From HGW-17 sp938004375 (GTDB lineage Bacteria; Myxococcota_A; Polyangia; HGW-17), in contig DAIRVS010000001.1 of the NCBI GenBank assembly GCA_036802685.1, positions 77,554-141,553 of the forward strand: a DNA stretch of 64,000 bases, read 5' to 3'. Below the pieces are notes generated by a model, which searched no databases, was not told the origin of the DNA, and saw nothing but the letters and a program-made list of their open reading frames with translations. Both the position numbers and the translations under genes were made by a program. Below, one piece after another: positions 59,601-64,000 of this stretch. Within the stretch, counting starts at the first letter, position 1, and every line of letters begins with the position of its first letter.

Positions 59601-60755
59601 TCACCGGGTGGCGAGCTGGTGCTCCAGGTCGGCGAGCTTCTTCGCCTTCCACTGCTCGAACTCGGGGTTGCGGGCGAACGTGACGCCGCCGGGGCCCGCC
59701 TGCAGGATCGTCGTCTGGTGCTTGCGCTCGAAGTTCACGGCGAGCAGCACCGCGAGGAAGTCCGTCATCCCGTGCTCGTAGAGCGCGATGCGGGCCTCGT
59801 CCATGTCCATCTGGAGCCCCTTCGCCGCCGCGATGAAGCCGTTGACGTCCCCCGAGCGCGCGGCCTGCAGCAGGCGATCCTTCTCCTGGCGCTCCCGGTC
59901 GTCCACGTTGTCGTTCCACACGTTGTTGCGGTAGTGGATCATCTTGTCGGCCACGCTCTGCTGCACCGTGCGTACCGGGGCAGGGTGCATGGAAACGATG
60001 GTGGTGTAGTACTTGGTCCAGTACGCCTCCACCGTGGCCAGGTAGGCCTCGTGATCGGCCTTCGTCGGGTGGCGCAGCCACTGGTAGCGCTCCTCGGCCT
60101 GGAGCATGGCCTCCTCCTCGGCGAGGGCGGCCTCCTGGGCCAGGTAATGCAGCCCGGAGCCGAAGTAGAGCGCGGTCCCCATCTTCGCCATGATCTCGTT
60201 CACGCTGCCGCAGTGCGGGCAGGTCTCGTTGGCGGTCTGGAAGCGCAGCATCACCGGCAGCGGTCCGGCGCAGCGGGGACAGTTCACCGGCTGCCCGTAT
60301 TCCTGCTGCATCAGATTATACAGCGTCCTGGACCAGTGGGCGCCGCCCTGGATCTCGAGCCGGGCGCCCTCGCGTTCGAGGCGCGCCCGCAGGGCCCGGG
60401 AATCGCGCACGAGCTGGGACCAGACCACGTCCAGGCGCCGACGCTCCCGGTCCTTGAGCCCGTCGTCGTCGGCCTTCACCGACCACTCCTCCTCGAGCTT
60501 CTCCACGGACTGGTCGATCTTGTTCCCCAGTTGGTGGAACCGCGAGGTCACGGCGGTGAAGCCCGCCGAGATGGCCCCCGAGTCCACGGGGTTGGCCGCG
60601 ACGATCTCCTGGATGCCGGCGACGGCCTCGGCCCGGATCTCCTCCACGCGGGCGAGGATCTTGCCCTCGAAGGTGTTGTAGCGATCCACCAGTGCCGCGA
60701 AGGGCGCGATCCGCTGCGGCGACAGTTCGTTCAATTGATTTTTATCGATGGTCAT
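59601..60755 (-). CDS. Unrecognised protein with central four-Cys zinc ribbon
   Basis: A 384-residue cytoplasmic protein. The N-terminal ~150 residues are helical and charged. A four-Cys zinc ribbon follows (NCPRC at 159-162 and TCPHC at 179-182). The C-terminal ~200 residues are helical with Tyr/Trp-rich segments (YLATVEAYWTKYYTTIVSM). No enzymatic motif is recognised. It is the last gene of a three-gene operon, its ATG overlapping the stop of the second gene (ATGA). Conserved residues around MHPAPVRTVQQSVADKMIHYRNNVWND suggest a defined fold. Function unknown. Confidence 0.72.
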   Translation of the reverse strand: MTIDKNQLNELSPQRIAPFAALVDRYNTFEGKILARVEEIRAEAVAGIQEIVAANPVDSGAISAGFTAVTSRFHQLGNKIDQSVEKLEEEWSVKADDDGLKDRERRRLDVVWSQLVRDSRALRARLEREGARLEIQGGAHWSRTLYNLMQQEYGQPVNCPRCAGPLPVMLRFQTANETCPHCGSVNEIMAKMGTALYFGSGLHYLAQEAALAEEEAMLQAEERYQWLRHPTKADHEAYLATVEAYWTKYYTTIVSMHPAPVRTVQQSVADKMIHYRNNVWNDNVDDRERQEKDRLLQAARSGDVNGFIAAAKGLQMDMDEARIALYEHGMTDFLAVLLAVNFERKHQTTILQAGPGGVTFARNPEFEQWKAKKLADLEHQLATR

Positions 60756-61303
60756 CCGAATTTCTCCCCGCAATACTGGCACTTCAACTCGGCTTGGGTC
60801 CGCGGCGCCCCGCAGAAGCGGCAGGCCTGCACCATCACGTCGGGCGCCACCAGCGGCTTGCCGTCCTTCTCCCACGGCTGCGGCTTCGCGGCCGCCTCCC
60901 GGGCGTGGGCGAACATCCCCTTTTTGGGAAAGATCCTCCCGCGGTAGGTCTTGAGTCCCTCTTCGGTGTTGCGCTCGGCCTGGGCCCGCAGGCGGTCGAT
61001 CCTGGCGTCGAACCCCTCTGGGGAGCCGAGCCGGCGCAGGTTCTGCTGCACCTCGCGGGCCACCCACTCCAGGCAGGCCTGCACCTCGCCGGGCAAGGCC
61101 CCCTTCTTCTGATCCCCGGACTTGAGCACGCGCAGGCGCTCCTCGGCCGGAGTGCGGGCCACGCCGAACTCGGCGAGCACCCCGCGCCAGGCGTCGTTCT
61201 CGCCGCCGGCCACCTCCACGGAGGCGGCCGCGTCCACGATCGCGGCGGTCCGCTCCCGCATCCAGCCCTCGAGTTGGCCCAGATAGGCGTCGATGGAGGC
61301 CAT
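60752..61303 (-). CDS. Unrecognised protein with C-terminal zinc ribbon
   Basis: A 183-residue protein, helical for ~155 residues, ending in a four-Cys ribbon ACRFCG...KCQYCGEKF (Cys161, 164, 175, 178). It contains a KKGALPGEVQACLEWVAREVQQNLRRL amphipathic helix. It starts 6 bases after the acidic gene and overlaps the third gene by 4 bases. Two successive zinc-ribbon proteins in one operon suggest that they form a complex, which is an inference. Confidence 0.7.
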   Translation of the reverse strand: MASIDAYLGQLEGWMRERTAAIVDAAASVEVAGGENDAWRGVLAEFGVARTPAEERLRVLKSGDQKKGALPGEVQACLEWVAREVQQNLRRLGSPEGFDARIDRLRAQAERNTEEGLKTYRGRIFPKKGMFAHAREAAAKPQPWEKDGKPLVAPDVMVQACRFCGAPRTQAELKCQYCGEKFG

Positions 61304-61309
61304 GGTCCG

Positions 61310-62050
61310 CTAGATGTCGATGTCGTCGTCGGCGGAGCCGCCGGACATGTATTTGGCCTTGTACTTCTCGAGCAGGTTGCCGTGCTCCATGGCCAACTTC
61401 ACGTCGTTCATGAAGCGGTTGGACCAGTAGGAGCCGTAGTTGGACACGTCCACGGCCGTGATGCCGAAGACCTCCATCAACTTGCGGTTGACGTCCATGC
61501 CCATCTCGCCCCAGGCGGCCTGGGCGCCGGCGAGCTCGCCGTATTTCTCGAAGGAGATGGGCTCGGGACCGCTCATGTTCACGTTCTGGGCCGCGGCGAA
61601 GGCGTTGCCGAAAATCGTCGCGATGACGGCGGTCTGGTCGCGCTGCATGCGGGCCTGGAATTCATTGTTGGCCTTCTCGTAGAGGGCGCGGTCCAGGCCC
61701 AGGGCGGCGAGCTTCTGCACCTGCTGCCCGGCGTCGGGGGTGGAGGCCATCATCGCGGCGGCCTGCGCCCACATTTCGACGGTCACACCGTCCACCGGCG
61801 CGGTGAGCGTCGGGTCGGCTGCGGCCGCAGCGGCCTGCTTGGCGCGCATCTCGGCGTGGGCCGCGTCGGCCATGGCCTGTACCTGGGCCCAGTCCTGCTC
61901 GGAGGGCTCGGAACCGGCGTCGTTGTCGTTGTCGTTGTCGTCGTCGTCGGCTTCCTCTTCCTCCACATCCTCCACCGGGGGCGGCGGGGGCGGCGGGGCC
62001 TGCTCTTCGGTCTTGTTCTTCTTGCCAAACAGAAAATCGAAAAATCCCAT
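61310..62050 (-). CDS. Acidic protein, first gene of the zinc-ribbon operon (DUF6620-like?)
   Basis: A 246-residue protein. A short start MGFFDFLFGKK is followed by Pro7 and a strongly acidic stretch (EDVEEEEADDDDNDNDND), then a helical Ala/Met-rich domain (~50-235) and an acidic C-terminus (ADDDIDI). The start pattern and domain resemble small bacterial proteins sometimes labelled DUF6620, but I am unsure. It has a clear AAGGAG ribosome site and a TTGACA promoter. A cytoplasmic location is expected. Confidence 0.7.
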   Translation of the reverse strand: MGFFDFLFGKKNKTEEQAPPPPPPPVEDVEEEEADDDDNDNDNDAGSEPSEQDWAQVQAMADAAHAEMRAKQAAAAAADPTLTAPVDGVTVEMWAQAAAMMASTPDAGQQVQKLAALGLDRALYEKANNEFQARMQRDQTAVIATIFGNAFAAAQNVNMSGPEPISFEKYGELAGAQAAWGEMGMDVNRKLMEVFGITAVDVSNYGSYWSNRFMNDVKLAMEHGNLLEKYKAKYMSGGSADDDIDI

Positions 62051-62088
62051 TGCAGCACTCCTTATGGTTGGAACGATCCAAGGCCTCC

Positions 62089-62117
62089 AATGGACCCCAA
62101 ATGATCAAACATGTCAA
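62089..62117 (-). promoter_or_regulatory. Promoter of the three-gene zinc-ribbon operon
   Basis: On the minus strand, consensus TTGACA (62112-62117) and TCCATT (62089-62094) are 17 bases apart, ~38 bases before the ATG at 62050. Confidence 0.5.
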
Positions 62118-62137
62118 CAGGTTTTTTTCGATCGACG

Positions 62138-63781
62138 TCAGTTCAGGCGCTCGAAACCCAGGTCGAGACGCCAGAAGCCGTCGTGGGCAGATACACCGTG
62201 CAGGACGGTGAGCACCTCGGGGCCCGGATCGCCGTTGAGCTTGGGCAGCATGGTCGAGGTCATGCGCACGATGGGGAAGGTCGAGAACAGGTCCGAGACG
62301 ACGCCGGGCACGGCCGTGGTGAGCAGGCGCACGACCTTCCCGGGGTCGACCAGATCGGACATGCGGTTGAAGCCCACGTCGTAGAAGCCGACCTCGCGGG
62401 CCTCGTCGCGCAGCAGCACGATGGCGTTCTCGCGCTGCTCGAAGAAGATGGGCACGCGGCCGGCGGTGTGGGCGATGGTGTCCGCTGCGCCGTCCATCTT
62501 CATCGTGATCTCGATGCCTCCGATGACCAGCCAGGGACCGGTCTCGTCCCACTCGAGGACGGGGGGCAGCAGCAGGTCGATCTGCGAGGTCTCCAACCGG
62601 TCGTAGTAGCCGCCCAGGCGTTCCATGCCCAGGTCGTGGAGCTGCTGCTTCGTGTAGACCTTGCCCGAGGCGTTGCCCGCGTCCCACATGGCGAACGCGA
62701 TCTGGTTGACGAGGGCGGAGCCGAAGGTGATGGACATGCCGGGCTCTTGCTCCGCGTCCCGGTGGGACCGCTCGAGGACCCCCGCGCCGGGGCCGGCCAG
62801 CCGCGGGAGCTCCGCTTGTATCCGGGTCTCGTAGGCCAGTTGGATGTTCTGGTCCGCGATGTCCATGGCCCGGGACCGGGTCGCCTGCCGGATCGGGTGC
62901 TCGAACTCCAGCACCACCTGGGGCACCAGGGTGGACATCATGGTGTTGAAGACGATGCGCGAGGAGTTCCGCGTGGTGACGATGATGGCGTCCTGCACCG
63001 CCGTGTCGAGCTGGCCGATGAAGAGCCCGAAGACCTCCTGGGGGACGCCGCCGTCGTCCATGATCTGCGGCTCCGAGGCCGTGGCGGACATGTTGATCAG
63101 GTCCGAGTCCCCCACCGACAGCGTGAGCTCGCCGTCGATCTCCATCCACTCGTAGAGCGCCTGCCCGGAGCCCGTGATGCCGGCCCCCGAGGAGGTGTAG
63201 CGGATCAGCACGTTGCCCAGGCGCGAGTGGAACAGGAGCTTCTCGCCCTCGAAGCGCATGGTGACCTCGATGGACTGGGCGACCACCGAGGAGGCGTGGA
63301 TGGTGATGGTCACCGGAATGAACGCGATCTCGGCCTCGACCACGATGGGGTTCTCCATGTACTCGACGAGCTCCTCGCCGGCCATCATCTCCTCGCAGAT
63401 CGAGGCGAAGGACACGTCGCGGTGCTGGAGGATGTCGATGCCCAGGCGGGTCTGCACGGTGTCGGCCTGGTAGTCGTCGATGGAGCGGAACACGCCCTGC
63501 AAGTAAGAGCGCACGGAGAAGAGGGGGTCGCCCTTCTTCGAGGCCTTGATGAAGCCGTGTCCGTCCACCGGCGGCAGCGTGGCGGTGAAGGCCTTCCCAG
63601 AGTAGGACGTGCCGTTGACGGTGACCGGCCCATCCTTCGTGGTGACCCGCACCTCCACCGGCTGGCCCGCCGGGAAGAACGACCCCTCGGGCGGGGTCTC
63701 GATGGCGATGGTGTTCACCGACTCGCAGGCGCAGGCCACCGTGAAGAAGCCGACCAACGCCATCCACAGCAAATGTCTCAT
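62138..63781 (-). CDS. Large lipoprotein of unknown function
   Basis: A 547-residue lipoprotein (lipobox TVAC, Cys17). After the anchor, PPEGSFFPAGQPVEVRVTTKDGPVTVNGTSYSG resembles a bacterial Ig-like domain. The remaining ~450 residues have long alternating strands (VVEAEIAFIPVTITIHASSVVAQSIEVTMRFEGEKL) that recall lipid-binding BPI/LPS-transport folds. That comparison is only suggestive. No catalytic motif is visible. The ATG at 63781 is chosen over a GTG two codons earlier. Its promoter is clear. It is 88 bases upstream of the zinc-ribbon operon on the same strand. Confidence 0.7.
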   Translation of the reverse strand: MRHLLWMALVGFFTVACACESVNTIAIETPPEGSFFPAGQPVEVRVTTKDGPVTVNGTSYSGKAFTATLPPVDGHGFIKASKKGDPLFSVRSYLQGVFRSIDDYQADTVQTRLGIDILQHRDVSFASICEEMMAGEELVEYMENPIVVEAEIAFIPVTITIHASSVVAQSIEVTMRFEGEKLLFHSRLGNVLIRYTSSGAGITGSGQALYEWMEIDGELTLSVGDSDLINMSATASEPQIMDDGGVPQEVFGLFIGQLDTAVQDAIIVTTRNSSRIVFNTMMSTLVPQVVLEFEHPIRQATRSRAMDIADQNIQLAYETRIQAELPRLAGPGAGVLERSHRDAEQEPGMSITFGSALVNQIAFAMWDAGNASGKVYTKQQLHDLGMERLGGYYDRLETSQIDLLLPPVLEWDETGPWLVIGGIEITMKMDGAADTIAHTAGRVPIFFEQRENAIVLLRDEAREVGFYDVGFNRMSDLVDPGKVVRLLTTAVPGVVSDLFSTFPIVRMTSTMLPKLNGDPGPEVLTVLHGVSAHDGFWRLDLGFERLN

Positions 63782-63838
63782 GCGCACCCCGGATCCGGCT
63801 GCACGGGTGCCTCTGGATGCTCCGTGCCCGATGCGCGG

Positions 63839-63867
63839 ACTGTAGCGGAAGAAGCCGCCTCCGTCAA
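63839..63867 (-). promoter_or_regulatory. Strong promoter of the large lipoprotein gene
   Basis: On the minus strand, TTGACG (63862-63867) and TACAGT (63839-63844) are exactly 17 bases apart, ~58 bases upstream of the ATG. This is the best sigma70-type promoter seen in the window. Confidence 0.6.
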
Positions 63868-63910
63868 CTTCAGGTGCGCAAAATGGCGAATATTTTCAAT
63901 GACTTATGAC

Positions 63911-63959
63911 GCCCCGCGTCAATCACGTGACGCATCCCGTGGATGCCGCCCCGCGTCAA
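63911..63959. repeat. 12-base direct repeats and inverted repeat near the right edge
   Basis: GCCCCGCGTCAA occurs at 63911-63922 and again at 63948-63959. The first copy overlaps the inverted repeat GCGTCA-6-TGACGC at 63916-63933, which holds the palindrome TCACGTGA. It lies 40-90 bases upstream of the lipoprotein promoter and could be a regulatory site. Confidence 0.5.
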
Positions 63960-63972
63960 CGGCTGTCACGTC

Positions 63973-64000
63973 TCAGCGCTTGGTCTCGATGACGCCGAAC
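63973..64000 (-). CDS. C-terminal tip of a gene running off the right edge
   Basis: The minus strand reads FGVIETKR followed by TGA at 63973-63975. Codon use fits the coding pattern here, but only eight residues are visible, so neither family nor reality can be settled. Confidence 0.35.

Overview
This is a 64 kb window of high-GC, densely coded bacterial DNA. The gene content suggests a Myxococcota/Bradymonadales-type (former Deltaproteobacteria) organism. The signs are three eukaryotic-like Ser/Thr kinases, about fifteen lipoproteins, FG-GAP, RCC1 and Asp-box propellers, MopE/DUF4215-like Cys-rich repeats, and Asn-Asn-Val/Ile linkers behind lipoprotein cysteines. The taxonomic placement is inference. 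A run of 100 N at 23863-23962 shows that this is a draft scaffold. I see no rRNA, tRNA, CRISPR array, transposase or phage gene.

Layout. 1-3.1 kb: edge gene, Sir2 deacetylase and a lipoprotein with three thioredoxin-like domains. 3.1-11 kb: minus-strand series dapA, FG-GAP lipoprotein, DUF4215 lipoprotein and photolyase, nearly all overlapping or abutting, followed by a beta-CASP nuclease. 11.1-12.7 kb: small unknown protein and a membrane-anchored kinase, probably from a leaderless transcript. 12.7-19.7 kb: operon of a sialidase-like lipoprotein and a complete RND tripartite exporter. 19.9-23.7 kb: kinase with a tandem Tyr/Trp-rich tail and apparently no standard start codon, then a small gene coupled to recA. 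23.6-29.2 kb: carrier protein, phosphopantetheinyl transferase, propeller lipoprotein, panB, panC and a repeat-rich coiled-coil protein. 29.4-36.1 kb: DUF2254-like membrane protein, then a compact five-gene minus-strand operon (GlgE-like protein lacking its catalytic Asp, Cys-rich lipoprotein, kinase, uracil-phosphoribosyltransferase-like protein, PAS/GAF sensor). 36.3-41.6 kb: GIDE-like membrane protein and a 1461-residue 2-hydroxyacyl-CoA dehydratase activase-type protein.

41.8-51.2 kb: RCC1/Cys-repeat lipoprotein, typA, two tandem related SGNH-like lipoproteins, a barrel-like protein, an SBBP-type propeller lipoprotein and a tetR gene with two operator-like sites. 51.6-59.4 kb: rarA with an extra C-terminal winged helix, NifU-like protein, spermidine-synthase-like protein, EEP-family lipoprotein, M48 protease, mnmG and a small Cys-rich lipoprotein. 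59.6-64 kb: three-gene operon of unrecognised zinc-ribbon and acidic proteins, a large lipoprotein and the edge of another gene.

Themes. The window combines housekeeping genes (recA, rarA, typA, mnmG, dapA, panBC, nifU-like) with lineage-specific surface and signalling genes, often in the same operon. The most interesting candidates for undescribed biology are the five-gene kinase operon with the degenerate GlgE-like protein, the zinc-ribbon operon at 59.6-62.1 kb, the carrier-protein/PPTase/pantothenate cluster, and the kinase with seven GYYGEDGQWYPY-type repeats. Start codons were chosen from Shine-Dalgarno spacing and coupling. All family calls rest on motifs read by eye, not on database searches.
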